DNA of 64,000 bases, from the NCBI RefSeq assembly GCF_900182595.1, contig NZ_FXTN01000006.1, forward strand, positions 1 to 64,000. Direction: 5' to 3'. This DNA comes from Pedobacter westerhofensis (lineage in GTDB: Bacteria; Bacteroidota; Bacteroidia; Sphingobacteriales; Sphingobacteriaceae). Position numbers and translations under genes: made by a program. Numbering within the stretch: position 1 is the first letter of the stretch; every line of letters starts with the position of its first letter. Positions 34,455-42,388 of the stretch are shown in pieces. Below the pieces are notes generated by a model. That model was not told the DNA's origin. It was given only the letters and a program-made list of their open reading frames with translations, and searched no databases.

Positions 34455-34628
34455 TCAATAATACAGCACCTGCACCATGAGTTTAAACTTTTCATTGGTG
34501 CTGATTTTATCGGCATATTTAATGATCCGGTCGTTGACAAAAAGTGCCTGAAGGTTGAAACAAAGCTGCTCGGAAAACACCCGGCTGCTGCGAATCATGT
34601 TCAACTCAAATTTTTTGATCTGCTGCAT
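34455..34628 (-). CDS. Small ICE protein, 57 aa
   Basis: An open frame starting with MQQIKKFELNMIRSSRVF and ending KFKLMVQVLYY. The ATG lies 3 bp after the stop of the upstream gene and the codon pattern is consistent with coding. It is basic and helical. It forms the last gene of the leftward small-gene operon before the hairpin at 34411-34434. No family recognised. Confidence 0.5.
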   Translation of the reverse strand: MQQIKKFELNMIRSSRVFSEQLCFNLQALFVNDRIIKYADKISTNEKFKLMVQVLYY

Positions 34629-34631
34629 CGT

Positions 34632-34826
34632 TTAACGGGACAGGCTCAGCCACTCATCAAAACTAAAAAAACCGAAGTCCCAGTTGTCGCGATACTGCTG
34701 CTGGTGCATCTCAAAATCCGAGCAGACCTCTTTTAAATTTTCGATGATGGGTTTCACTTCCCTGGGAAATAACTCATGCAAAAGTTTAACTTTTGCGGTA
34801 TTGTCTAATTGTGCGATTGATTTCAT
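34632..34826 (-). CDS. Small ICE hypothetical protein
   Basis: 64 aa, helical, acidic C-terminus rich in Phe and Trp (NWDFGFFSFDEWLSLS). It sits in a tight leftward operon (9 bp after the gene at 34836-35078, 3 bp before the 57-aa gene). Small proteins of this sort are common cargo of Bacteroidetes conjugative elements; I recognise no function. Confidence 0.6.
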   Translation of the reverse strand: MKSIAQLDNTAKVKLLHELFPREVKPIIENLKEVCSDFEMHQQQYRDNWDFGFFSFDEWLSLSR

Positions 34827-34835
34827 AAGTATTAT

Positions 34836-35078
34836 TTATTGACGGTCCTGCGTCTGTTCGTATTCGTTTACTTTTCCAGCTTCGATTTTTGTTTTAAGCC
34901 GGCCCAGCTTTTGGAAAATATCCTTCCAATACCGCTGACGACTTTTAACAAATGCTTTTAAGCAGGGATCTTGTTGCTGATACAAGATCCCGATGTAGCC
35001 GGCGGTTTGGGTAATGGCTTCATTCAGATCGGTCACCTCGATCAGCTGACCTTTTAAATCACGGATATAGGGACTCAT
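34836..35078 (-). CDS. Small ICE hypothetical protein
   Basis: 80 aa, hydrophilic and helical, with a basic middle (AFVKSRQRYWKDIFQKLGRLK) that could contact DNA or RNA. It is in the same leftward operon as its neighbours with 10 bp spacing. No family recognised. Confidence 0.6.
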   Translation of the reverse strand: MSPYIRDLKGQLIEVTDLNEAITQTAGYIGILYQQQDPCLKAFVKSRQRYWKDIFQKLGRLKTKIEAGKVNEYEQTQDRQ

Positions 35079-35088
35079 CCTCCACCTT

Positions 35089-35568
35089 TTAGAAGTGCAT
35101 CATTAATACCCGCCTGCCACTGCTGCGTTCAGCAATCCAGATATGGCTCCCGCCATAGCCGCTCGTATAGCTTTCATTGGGATCAGTGATCCCGCTACAA
35201 TCTTTGCTCAGCACCCTGATGATAAAATCCCGGTAATCCTCAAACTGCTTTTTATCTTTGGTATATAATTCCTCGCCGTACTGGTTGTAATACCTAAGGC
35301 GATCAGTAACCGCTTCCAATGCTTTGGGCAGTAGCGGCACCTCAAGCAGCCCGATCATTAGATTTTCTTTCCTTTCCCTACCGCCGCGCAGTAGATACAG
35401 ACCATGGGTATTTTCCCGCCAACCGCTATAGCTGTGCAACCCGCAAAATTCACAGGCCAAATTAAAAGCTGTCATTTCATTTTCGCCGCGGTTGATGTAC
35501 AACGGCACGCCCACAGGGTCTAAAGCGCATAATATTATAGTTGTCTTTTGTTGCTTTTTCATACTCAT
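35089..35568 (-). CDS. ICE hypothetical protein
   Basis: 159 aa (an ATG two codons in is an alternative start). Mixed alpha/beta with a Cys pair in LACEFCGLHSYSGW and a C-terminal segment GYGGSHIWIAERSSGRRVL that resembles a binding loop. It overlaps the upstream gene by 4 bp. I do not recognise the family; it is typical of conserved ICE cargo next to radC. Confidence 0.6.
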   Translation of the reverse strand: MSMKKQQKTTIILCALDPVGVPLYINRGENEMTAFNLACEFCGLHSYSGWRENTHGLYLLRGGRERKENLMIGLLEVPLLPKALEAVTDRLRYYNQYGEELYTKDKKQFEDYRDFIIRVLSKDCSGITDPNESYTSGYGGSHIWIAERSSGRRVLMMHF

Positions 35569-35867
35569 TTTTTTGGTAAATATTTCAATGCATCTTCCAG
35601 GTCTTCCGGAAGAGCGGGCGGATAGTCCGCCAATTTGAGCCGCAGCGATTCGCTGCCCTTAAAAGCAAAGGCTATCCGAATCGGCTCTACGCGGTTAACT
35701 TTCAGGATTTCGCATTTCCTTTTTTTGAGTTTGAAATACACATCCCACAATGCGCCATTAAAATCCCGGCCAATACCTGCGGCAAGGTGGCGCTGAAACG
35801 TCCTTCCGTTCCGCTTTTTGACAACCAGCGTGAACTTAAAATCATAGGCTATCAGAAGTCCTTCCAT
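35565..35867 (-). CDS. ICE hypothetical protein
   Basis: 100 aa, strongly basic (pattern VVKKRNGRTFQRHLAAGIG and FKLKKRKCEILKVNRV), probably a small beta-rich nucleic-acid-binding protein. It overlaps the next gene as ATGA. There is a 58-bp gap to the gene at 35926, so it remains in the same leftward operon. Function unknown. Confidence 0.55.
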   Translation of the reverse strand: MEGLLIAYDFKFTLVVKKRNGRTFQRHLAAGIGRDFNGALWDVYFKLKKRKCEILKVNRVEPIRIAFAFKGSESLRLKLADYPPALPEDLEDALKYLPKK

Positions 35868-35925
35868 TTTAAACTATTATATGGAGGATTGCTCCCCCGA
35901 GATGAAACCATTGATTATTTTGCTC

Positions 35926-36147
35926 TTACCTTGGGAACCTGAAAAGCCTGGTCCCACGCCTTTTGAGGTAACTGGCTGTATAACCATTGTCCTCAATGAT
36001 GCTCCGCACCAGTTTCTCGGCAACTTCTGCGGTATGTAAATCACCCGGGTGCATTTTTAAATCATCGAGGTTAACAAAGTGTTTAAGGGCTTTAGCCAAC
36101 TCAAACAAAGCTTTCTTTTCTGTTTTTTCGCTGCATGTACACATCAT
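35926..36147 (-). CDS. Small ICE hypothetical protein
   Basis: 73 aa. Begins MMCTCSEKTEKKALFELAKAL, a helix-rich and mildly acidic protein. Residues 50-65 end in a basic GTRLFRFPR tail. It is the first gene of the leftward small-gene operon, with about 690 bp of non-coding DNA upstream that should hold the promoter. No family recognised. Confidence 0.5.
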   Translation of the reverse strand: MMCTCSEKTEKKALFELAKALKHFVNLDDLKMHPGDLHTAEVAEKLVRSIIEDNGYTASYLKRRGTRLFRFPR

Positions 36148-36834
36148 AGGATAGATTTAAATGAAAAATTAAACGGTAACAATTGAGGAAATACCCCCGC
36201 CATTTGCTTGCTGCTCAAGCAAAGCTGATCTGATTCCGCATACGTTCTGCGGAACTCTTTACGCTGATGAAAATTATAATTCATAAAAAATATGCACTCT
36301 GCGGCTGCACCATACCGTTTTTAAGGTGAAGAAATCTATTACCTCCTCTTCTTTGCCCCCTCCTCCCCGGAGCTTTTTTCCAAAGAAAAAAGGACAAAAA
36401 AGAAAGCAATAGAAGCATGGTTGACCATACCAGAGCGGTATAAGACCCAAAGGGTGGCGCAGCCATTATGCCCGCGCAGGTGCAGGCGACCATGAGCTTC
36501 GCTTTCCTTTTCTGCCCTTTTTCGTAAAAAGCGTATCCTCGTCAACCGATCGATAACAGTAAATTTTAAAGTAGGAACAGAAGCACAAGTGCAGGTATAT
36601 GCTTTTACGCGGTGAAGGGAAATATAGGGGAGAGAATGGAGCAAGCGGAGCGGCAAATGAATGATCCGGATTTCCAACCGCAGCGCAACAGCAATGAAAT
36701 GCAGTACTCAGTCAACTAAACCCGATTGCAAAGCGGGACTGTACCAGCCCAAGCGCTCCCGCAGTACCTTTCCAAAATAAAATAACGGAACTACCCGGTA
36801 GAACCCCAACAGTCAAGAGAGGCAATTACCACCT
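36148..36834. other. Long non-coding region of the ICE with small hairpins
   Basis: 687 bp with no convincing gene. Hairpins are visible: TTTGCTTG/CAAGCAAA near 36203-36223, CCGCA/TGCGG near 36237-36253, and CTTTTTTC/GAAAAAAG near 36371-36389. Such a region in an ICE could include a promoter or a transfer origin, but I see no nic-like consensus and make no such claim. Confidence 0.35.
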
Positions 36835-37413
36835 CTAAGGATATATTCCTAGCGCATCCATCCGCCTGCCCAGCTCCATCGCCGCCATAATAGCACTCGA
36901 CTTTGCCAGACCCATCCCTGCAAATCCGCAAAACTCTTCCAGCCCTACACCTGACAACTTCCGCAAATCACCACCCACACTATCCAAGATACGAGCTGCC
37001 AAAACCAACGCAGATTCATTGGGTGATCCCGAACCAATCAACATCGCCAAGAGCTCCGCATTTTCCATTGCCTCCCGTCCCAGCTGCAGCATTTTCTCTC
37101 GCGGACGCAATTCCGGTTCCCAGCTCTTGATACCACCTTTATCGGCATTCATCCGGCGTAGATCCTGCACACTTATCTCCCTATCATCAGGATAAGCAGC
37201 ACTGCTGAACAAAGAAGAAAGGCAACCGATCAGCAGATCAAAATCCTCCTCAAAGACTGTTACACACTGCCGGGTATAAGAACCATCGGGCTGTGAATCA
37301 CTGCGTACGATATTGATATAATTGCTATTGTTCTCTGCTATCTTAAAATCTAAAAAATAATGTTTGCCCCGGGAAAGGAAACTCTCTGATGCTAAAATTT
37401 TGCTAATTTTCAT
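36835..37413 (-). CDS. PUR-alpha/DUF3276-like domain fused to RadC N-terminal HhH domain
   Basis: 192 aa. Residues 1-70 resemble the PUR-alpha-like DUF3276 ssDNA/RNA-binding fold (SRGKHYFLDFKIAENNSNYI, RQCVTVFEEDFDLLI). Residues about 100-190 are the UPF0758/RadC N-terminal HhH domain (RPREKMLQLGREAMENAELL, AMLIGSGSPNESAL, LSGVGLEEF, GLAKSSAIMAAMELGRR). No JAB domain follows, although the ICE carries a JAB-only RadC 2.6 kb away. The two could act together as a split RadC with a nucleic-acid-binding arm (inference). It diverges from the Zn-ribbon gene at 37586, with direct repeats between them. Confidence 0.75.
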   Translation of the reverse strand: MKISKILASESFLSRGKHYFLDFKIAENNSNYINIVRSDSQPDGSYTRQCVTVFEEDFDLLIGCLSSLFSSAAYPDDREISVQDLRRMNADKGGIKSWEPELRPREKMLQLGREAMENAELLAMLIGSGSPNESALVLAARILDSVGGDLRKLSGVGLEEFCGFAGMGLAKSSAIMAAMELGRRMDALGIYP

Positions 37414-37451
37414 ACGGCTAAAGATTAAGTTTATCCAAAATTGAGGCTAAT

Positions 37452-37533
37452 GATCCTAGCTATGCGGTATTATTTTCAGTTACCTGATCCTATGCTGAGC
37501 TTAAGCGATCCAAGGCATGGTTACCCGATCCTA
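37452..37533. repeat. Short direct repeats between divergent ICE genes
   Basis: GATCCTA occurs at 37452-37458, 37486-37492 and 37527-37533. The last two are embedded in the longer repeat GTTACCyGATCCTA (37479-37492 and 37520-37533, 41 bp apart). They lie in the spacer between the PUR-RadC-N gene and the Zn-ribbon gene and could bind a shared regulator. Confidence 0.4.
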
Positions 37534-37585
37534 AAACTTTTAACGCGTTATTTTGTTACTAATCTAAGTGTATGATTGATCTCAA

Positions 37586-37981
37586 ATGATAGAAACCACA
37601 GCGCCCCGCCATTGCAAACAATGTGAAAAGCACCTCTTGGGCCGTTCCGATCAAATCTTTTGTAATGACACCTGCAGAAATACTTTCAACAAGCAAAATA
37701 CAAGGCAGCAGAAGGTTGCTCCTCATCCTCATCAGAAAGCGATTTTCAAAATTATCCAACACAATTATGAAATACTTATAAGGTTAAGCAAAACTGAGAT
37801 TAGTATCTTTAAGGAAGTGCCGATAGCGAAAGATCGTCTTGGAGCAGACTTTAACCCGAATTATTTCACCAGCACCGTCACCAATAAAAAAGGGACATGG
37901 TCCGTGTGTTTTGACAGAGGCTGGCTGGAAACAGAGCATACCTATATTATACATGACTTTCCTGAAAAGGCAAGCATCTAG
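37586..37981 (+). CDS. Zn-ribbon (DUF2116-like) protein
   Basis: 131 aa. The N-terminus holds HCKQCEKHLLGRSDQIFC and CRNTFNK, a four-Cys zinc ribbon of the type found in DUF2116-like proteins. The C-terminal 90 residues are beta-rich and basic (KEVPIAKDRLGADFNPNYF). Rightward, single gene. Common as ICE cargo in Sphingobacteriaceae; the likely role is nucleic-acid binding, the target unknown. Confidence 0.65.
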   Translation: MIETTAPRHCKQCEKHLLGRSDQIFCNDTCRNTFNKQNTRQQKVAPHPHQKAIFKIIQHNYEILIRLSKTEISIFKEVPIAKDRLGADFNPNYFTSTVTNKKGTWSVCFDRGWLETEHTYIIHDFPEKASI

Positions 37982-38063
37982 CTAGACGACCTCCTCCCTT
38001 ATCGGTTAGTCAACATGTTTCAGATTTGGAACTGGCGGATATCATATTCCACGTAATAAATAT

Positions 38064-38150
38064 CAAAAAAGAAGCGGAGAACGATCATACCGACCATTCC
38101 CCGCTTATCTAAATTAACGCTCTCGGTATATATTACGCCCTACGCGGTCG
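38064..38150 (-). ncRNA. Repeated noncoding element, copy B (candidate small RNA with terminator)
   Basis: Minus strand. GCGGGGAA pairs with TTCTCCGC, followed by TTCTTTTTT, i.e. an intrinsic-terminator-like 3' end near 38064. The upstream block GAGAGCGTTAATTTAG is identical to copy A (14514-14600), as is CGGGGAATGGTCG. Copy B differs from A in the outer stem by G-C for A-T. It occupies most of the 308-bp spacer 37982-38289. Confidence 0.55.
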
Positions 38151-38289
38151 TTTATTACCTTAGCTCTTATAAAAATTTGACATTGGGTATTTAACGCATA
38201 AAAAACCAGTATAAAAGATCACACATGATCGACAAAAGCCAAAACCGATCCCTTGCGAAACTGTTTTTCCCTATACAAATCTACAACCC

Positions 38290-38715
38290 ATGGAAAATAA
38301 CAATAGTGCTAATGAACCGCTTCAGGAGCAGCAGCAAACCCAAAATCAAGATCATCAAACAGCCGGTACTGATGCCAATCAGGATCAGACATCGCTCGCC
38401 TCGGATGGCCCGATCAGTAAAAGTGAAGGAACCGACAGCCCCGATCTTACTGACGTTAGCGCAGAAAACAGCGAGGAAAACTCAGGATTGGGAATTGGCG
38501 ATGCTGCTCCAGGCATATCCAATTCCAACATTAACGAACAAGAACCAATAACCCAAGAAACAGCGCAAGAAGGCCAGGATGAAACTGAGCTGAACAACAG
38601 CGACAGCGATCAGCAAACACTGGATAACAGCCAGGAAGGATACATCGAAAAAGATATCAGCCAGCAGCAAGCCAATGCCCTGGACACCAGTAGTGAAAAT
38701 GATACCCAACCATAA
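38290..38715 (+). CDS. Acidic, Gln/Asn-rich disordered protein
   Basis: 141 aa of low complexity, rich in Gln, Asn, Glu, Asp and Ser, with almost no hydrophobic residues and no motif. It is predicted to be wholly disordered. The next gene starts 10 bp later in the same direction, so an operon is likely. Such proteins can serve as linkers, chaperone-like buffers or DNA mimics; nothing here decides. The frame has coding-like codon use, and a hairpin terminates the operon at 39324. Confidence 0.55.
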   Translation: MENNNSANEPLQEQQQTQNQDHQTAGTDANQDQTSLASDGPISKSEGTDSPDLTDVSAENSEENSGLGIGDAAPGISNSNINEQEPITQETAQEGQDETELNNSDSDQQTLDNSQEGYIEKDISQQQANALDTSSENDTQP

Positions 38716-38725
38716 ACCCTACATC

Positions 38726-39307
38726 ATGGAAGAGACACACAACCAGCGCCTGCCCAATACCACAGCAAAAGAGACACGGGGCGACAATGAGGACATCATT
38801 TCAGGTGCAAGGAACACAGACCAGCTAGAGAAACTGCAGCAAAAGGTAAAAGAAAACCCAGCCCGAATTGAACACAAAGAAGGAACCCCGGCAGTGGTCA
38901 TAGTAAATAACGGCGGACCAGAACAAAATCACAAACAAAGCATCGGAAAACCGCTATCAGCAAAAGGCCATGCGCTGATGGACTATGCTCTTGTCGCAAG
39001 CCTGCTCCTGGTACCCCACCTATTGGGCATGAATAAAAACGCAAAAAGAATCTATGCTGCTGAAGCCCTGACGCTGTTGCCATATGTTGCGCTCACCAAA
39101 CAACCATTTTCAATAAAAGGCCTGATCCCATTCTCAACGCATGGTAAAATCGACCTGTTCAACGTTAGTCAGTTCGCGTTACAAACCTTATTCAAGCCCT
39201 TTCGAAGCAGTAAAAAGGAACTCATTTTTAACCTTAGTTTTACCGCAATTGCAGGCCTTACCGTCCTGTTAACCGATTGGAAACAGCAGCAACCTGCCAA
39301 GAGTTAA
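38726..39307 (+). CDS. Small membrane protein with disordered N-terminus
   Basis: 193 aa from the ATG at 38726; longer in-frame starts lie inside the preceding gene and are less likely. Residues 1-75 are polar and disordered. From about 88 there are hydrophobic helices (ALVASLLLVPHLLGM, AALTLLPYVAL-like, FNLSFTAIAGLTVLL), three or four membrane segments in all. It resembles SPW-type or vitamin-K-epoxide-like small membrane proteins only in topology. Function unknown; co-transcribed with the acidic protein upstream. Confidence 0.6.
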   Translation: MEETHNQRLPNTTAKETRGDNEDIISGARNTDQLEKLQQKVKENPARIEHKEGTPAVVIVNNGGPEQNHKQSIGKPLSAKGHALMDYALVASLLLVPHLLGMNKNAKRIYAAEALTLLPYVALTKQPFSIKGLIPFSTHGKIDLFNVSQFALQTLFKPFRSSKKELIFNLSFTAIAGLTVLLTDWKQQQPAKS

Positions 39308-39323
39308 CAAATAAAGACAAGAA

Positions 39324-39349
39324 AACCCCTGCCTCTGCAGGCAGGGGTT
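39324..39349 (+). terminator. Intrinsic-type terminator
   Basis: AACCCCTGCCT (39324-39334) pairs with AGGCAGGGGTT (39339-39349) around a 4-nt loop, 17 bp after the stop of the membrane protein gene. Strong stem; no perfect U-run follows. Confidence 0.65.
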
Positions 39350-39474
39350 GGATGTAAAACACCAATTGAATGATTTGCTGTTGTCTTTCTCTGTAATCTC
39401 TTTACAGATCTCATCCGCAAGATCTCTCAGATCCTACATCGCCTTGTGAACTCGAGTACCGGCCGAAACATTAG

Positions 39475-39624
39475 TATGGTACTGCTATCAGAAAATCCAT
39501 TGCAACAGGCTTTAATACCGGGAGTAATTCTTTCGTCTTCTCAAATTACCCATATGATTTATCCTATGATCAATTGAAATTTGTATTTCCAAATCCTACC
39601 CAAATGTTTACCCAGAAGTTATAA
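39475..39624 (+). pseudogene. C-terminal remnant of an unknown, possibly SusD-like or fimbrial, protein
   Basis: About 49 codons in one frame without a start: SIATGFNTGSNSFVFSNYPY, then a Tyr/Asp-rich stretch and FVFPNPTQMF, ending in TAA at 39622. The composition looks like an outer-membrane protein tail. It begins after an in-frame TAG and runs into the end of the convergent gene at 39619. It is probably scrambled debris. The rest of 39350-39474 shows nothing. Confidence 0.3.
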
Positions 39625-40371
39625 CGAGAGGCCCTGTTTTTTACCTGCTTTCTGGCTCTGGTCTTTAGTCTCATTAATTTTCGTACTTTGGGCCTTGTCC
39701 TTTAGCTCCAGCTGATCACGGCGGACGGAAACACCTTTCTCATCCTTAATATTAATGGTGCGCAAACGCGGATTAGCCTCAATAAAGAGTACTGCCTCTT
39801 TACCATCTTTAGTAAAAGTAACCGCAGATGAATTACCAGCCTTAAGCGATTCCATCAGATCTTTTCTTTCCTCGGGACGGCTAAGTTCGGCAATAGGGAA
39901 CTTATCTAATGCCTTTTCAAGATTGTAGCCGTACCGCTCGTTGAATTGCTCCATCTTATGATTCCCATAGTTATCCTTTTGCGAGAAATCCACTTTCAGC
40001 CAAGCCTGATAAGCATCACCGTCACCATTTACAAGAGACTTATTGACGGCTCTACCAGCCACCAGATTGAAAGCTTCATCCGCTCCCATATTATTGCCAT
40101 TGCGAATCCTAAATTCCTGGGTTTTATCATGCGCCTGGTCACCGGTTTTTAACGTCGCCTGATAACTGTTAAAGAAATACATATCCGAAGTATCAGACTT
40201 ACGGAAATTCAGGTCATACTGAACTGTTTCATTTCCACGATTCGCGTCATGCGTCAACTTAATATCCGGCTTTTGCGTCTCCACTTCCTTTACTAATTTA
40301 TTGGCAACCTCTACCGGGAAGTCCAGACGTTCGAGCGTATTTTTCAAAAACGCTAAATTGTTCTCGTTCAT
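39619..40371 (-). CDS. Conserved ICE protein (unknown, adjacent to TraM)
   Basis: 250 aa, hydrophilic and without signal or membrane segments. Residues about 35-180 are alpha/beta with a repeated-looking QKDNYGNHKMEQFNERYG part; the last 35 are charged and disordered (KAQSTKINETKDQSQKAGKK). Proteins of this kind accompany Bacteroidetes tra clusters; I do not know the function. It follows traM on the same strand by 28 bp in the place where TraN is usually found, so it is not TraN. Confidence 0.65.
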   Translation of the reverse strand: MNENNLAFLKNTLERLDFPVEVANKLVKEVETQKPDIKLTHDANRGNETVQYDLNFRKSDTSDMYFFNSYQATLKTGDQAHDKTQEFRIRNGNNMGADEAFNLVAGRAVNKSLVNGDGDAYQAWLKVDFSQKDNYGNHKMEQFNERYGYNLEKALDKFPIAELSRPEERKDLMESLKAGNSSAVTFTKDGKEAVLFIEANPRLRTINIKDEKGVSVRRDQLELKDKAQSTKINETKDQSQKAGKKQGLSL

Positions 40372-40399
40372 AATTCTAATATTTATATGAATAATTAAT

Positions 40400-41479
40400 C
40401 TACTTTTTCACCTTCCGGGTATTGTCACGAAGCAAAACCGGGTAACCTGAATCGAGTCGTTGCTTCGCCCGTTTAATCTTTTTAGAAAGCAAACCTTTCG
40501 CCGCTCCTAGACCAGCCCCAGCAATCTGAATTCCCAGATTCTGATCAATACCACCCAGCCCAATCCCACTCATAGCGTCAACGCTTCCCGAACCTACAGC
40601 ATCTGCCAGCAGCGCTTCTGGTGCGTTAATCCCCCTCATTCCATCACGTTTGTCATAGGTACTCAGGGAAACTGGGATAATGGAAGTACCTAGCCGGATA
40701 TTTTTGATTTCCAGTGTAATCCGCTGGTTACTGAACTCCGCAAGCCCAAATACAGAATGTCCCTTAGGTAGAAACTGACCGTTAATGGTTACAGAATCCA
40801 GTAAACGAATCTCAATTACTGAACCTTGCGTCACTTTGACCGGCCCGGCGACAAATGCAGGGATCGCACGAAATATACTATCCGGCGCCACTAAAGCAGG
40901 TGCGGCAGGCCGCACCAATTCCGGGTTCTGAACAGCCAGGATTTTATCCATTAAACTACCCAGTTGCTGCATTTCCGGATCTACTCCGGCAGGTTCTTTC
41001 ATATGCTCCATCAGCTTTTCCAACCGGGTTACATCTGCGCTCAAAGAAGGATCAGTACTAGCAATAGGCTTTGATCCACTGACCGAATGATCCCGAACCG
41101 CTGGTCCGCTGGGCGCATTGACCTGGGCGCTGATCTCCGCCAGCCGTTTATTGATAGCTACTTCCGACGCATCAGCTTTGCCATTAGATGGCATATCCAC
41201 CGCAGTATGAGCAGCCAGCAATTGCGCGCCGGCCAAATTGGTAGAATCTTTTTGAGCCTTGTCAAACAGGCTCATAATATTCTCCTCCTTTTTATCCTTC
41301 AGCTGGGCATCAGGCAAAACCATATTCATGCCCTTACTTGGCTGGACCTCTGTTACAGGAGCTTCAGAACCGCCTCCTAAGGCAGCAAAAGCCATAGTAA
41401 TAAACGGTAATACCAACGCTGGCAGCACCACTAAAAACTTTCTTCGCTTTAAAAAAGCGGAATCGCGAGTTGTACTCAT
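40400..41479 (-). CDS. traM: Conjugative transposon protein TraM (VirB10-like)
   Basis: 359 aa. One N-terminal membrane anchor (residues about 12-32, FLVVLPALVLPFITMAFAAL), then a long Pro/Ala/Gln-rich periplasmic linker, and a C-terminal beta domain (about 215-330: RLLDSVTINGQFLPKGHSVF, IRLGTSIIPVSLSTYD) as in Bacteroidetes TraM. It should span the envelope as part of the mating-pair formation complex. The gene lies downstream of traL and traK on the same strand. The ending is a basic amphipathic helix. Confidence 0.85.
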   Translation of the reverse strand: MSTTRDSAFLKRRKFLVVLPALVLPFITMAFAALGGGSEAPVTEVQPSKGMNMVLPDAQLKDKKEENIMSLFDKAQKDSTNLAGAQLLAAHTAVDMPSNGKADASEVAINKRLAEISAQVNAPSGPAVRDHSVSGSKPIASTDPSLSADVTRLEKLMEHMKEPAGVDPEMQQLGSLMDKILAVQNPELVRPAAPALVAPDSIFRAIPAFVAGPVKVTQGSVIEIRLLDSVTINGQFLPKGHSVFGLAEFSNQRITLEIKNIRLGTSIIPVSLSTYDKRDGMRGINAPEALLADAVGSGSVDAMSGIGLGGIDQNLGIQIAGAGLGAAKGLLSKKIKRAKQRLDSGYPVLLRDNTRKVKK

Positions 41480-41539
41480 AAGCTTAAAATTTTATGTTAT
41501 TAATTTTTTTTATTTGAATGGCCAAGAATAAAATACTCT

Positions 41540-41779
41540 CTACCAGATCGAAGAAACAATGAGGTAAATGCAGTAGCTTCCAGTTAAAAGGAAAAATGAG
41601 ATCAGCAGCATAAACCACTGAGCCGGCGAATAGCTATCCGTTTTCCCGTTTAGCCAGCGTGCGATTCTGCGGAAAAGAGTTTCCAAACTCTTTGAAACCT
41701 TCTCCGAGAAGCCACCGGTCCCAGTCTTCTTTCCCAAAGGCCTACTGAACAGCCCCATCACCATAATCATTAGGTACAT
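41540..41779 (-). CDS. Small membrane protein, TraL-like
   Basis: 79 aa with one clear C-terminal membrane helix (WFMLLISFFLLTGSYCIYLI). The position between traK and traM matches the small TraL-type gene of Bacteroidetes conjugative elements. The N-terminal 37 bp overlap the end of traK; internal Met codons at 41764 or 41758 are alternatives. Role in the mating apparatus unproven. Confidence 0.65.
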   Translation of the reverse strand: MYLMIMVMGLFSRPLGKKTGTGGFSEKVSKSLETLFRRIARWLNGKTDSYSPAQWFMLLISFFLLTGSYCIYLIVSSIW

Positions 41780-42377
41780 CTTTATTTTCCAAAATTTCCC
41801 AGTGCTGGATCATAAATCCATGTGGGTTGTCATCCGTCTGGGTTTTCAAATCCCTGATCTGACCCCGGGTCACCAGCTTTCTGACAGTTGTACTGCTGGA
41901 GCGGATCAGGCGCTGAGTCGCATAGGTAGTAAAAGCATAGGGATAAACATCAATGTTCAGTACCGTACTGTCGACATCTATTTCCTGAGAGATGCTGGCT
42001 GAAATCAAGTTATTGTAATATCCACTCTCCATGAGGTTATCGTACTGCTTTTTAGCGGAAAGGTCTGCTAAAAACAGGGACTTGGATACAGAAGCCTTGA
42101 TTGCTTTGTCCTCAGGTGAAAGGTCAAAAAAGTACTGGTGAAAAGTCTTAATGTGATCTCGCAGCTGCACCGGAAGATTACTTTTCCTATCTGAGGATAC
42201 CGCCTGCAAAACCTTCCCGTTATACAGGATATAAATCCGCTCATCCTTTTCGTTTGCCAACTGGCACCAATAATAAATCCCGAAGCAAATGCAAAAGGTA
42301 TTGGCAAAAATCAGCAGATAGCTGAACAGCTTGATGTGCCTGAAAGCAGTATCTATATTTTTGAGTTGTGTAAACAT
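41742..42377 (-). CDS. traK: Conjugative transposon protein TraK (VirB8-like)
   Basis: 211 aa. A short cytoplasmic N-terminus, a membrane helix (residues 17-38, LFSYLLIFANTFCICFGIYY), and a periplasmic domain typical of TraK: KVLQAVSSDRKSNLPVQLRD, FFDLSPEDKAIKASVSKSLF, then QEIDVDSTVLNI and TRLIRSSSTTV-like strands. It corresponds to the VirB8 scaffold of type IV secretion. Starts 11 bp after traJ stops. Confidence 0.9.
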   Translation of the reverse strand: MFTQLKNIDTAFRHIKLFSYLLIFANTFCICFGIYYWCQLANEKDERIYILYNGKVLQAVSSDRKSNLPVQLRDHIKTFHQYFFDLSPEDKAIKASVSKSLFLADLSAKKQYDNLMESGYYNNLISASISQEIDVDSTVLNIDVYPYAFTTYATQRLIRSSSTTVRKLVTRGQIRDLKTQTDDNPHGFMIQHWEILENKDVPNDYGDGAVQ

Positions 42378-42388
42378 AGGCTTAAAAA

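Noticed and set aside
36339..36677. Several open frames of 70-112 codons in the ICE spacer
   Set aside because: They overlap each other on the same strand in different frames, have poor composition and contain no motif.
36148..36834. Possible oriT in the long ICE spacer
   Set aside because: Hairpins are present but no recognisable nick consensus or relaxase gene is nearby.
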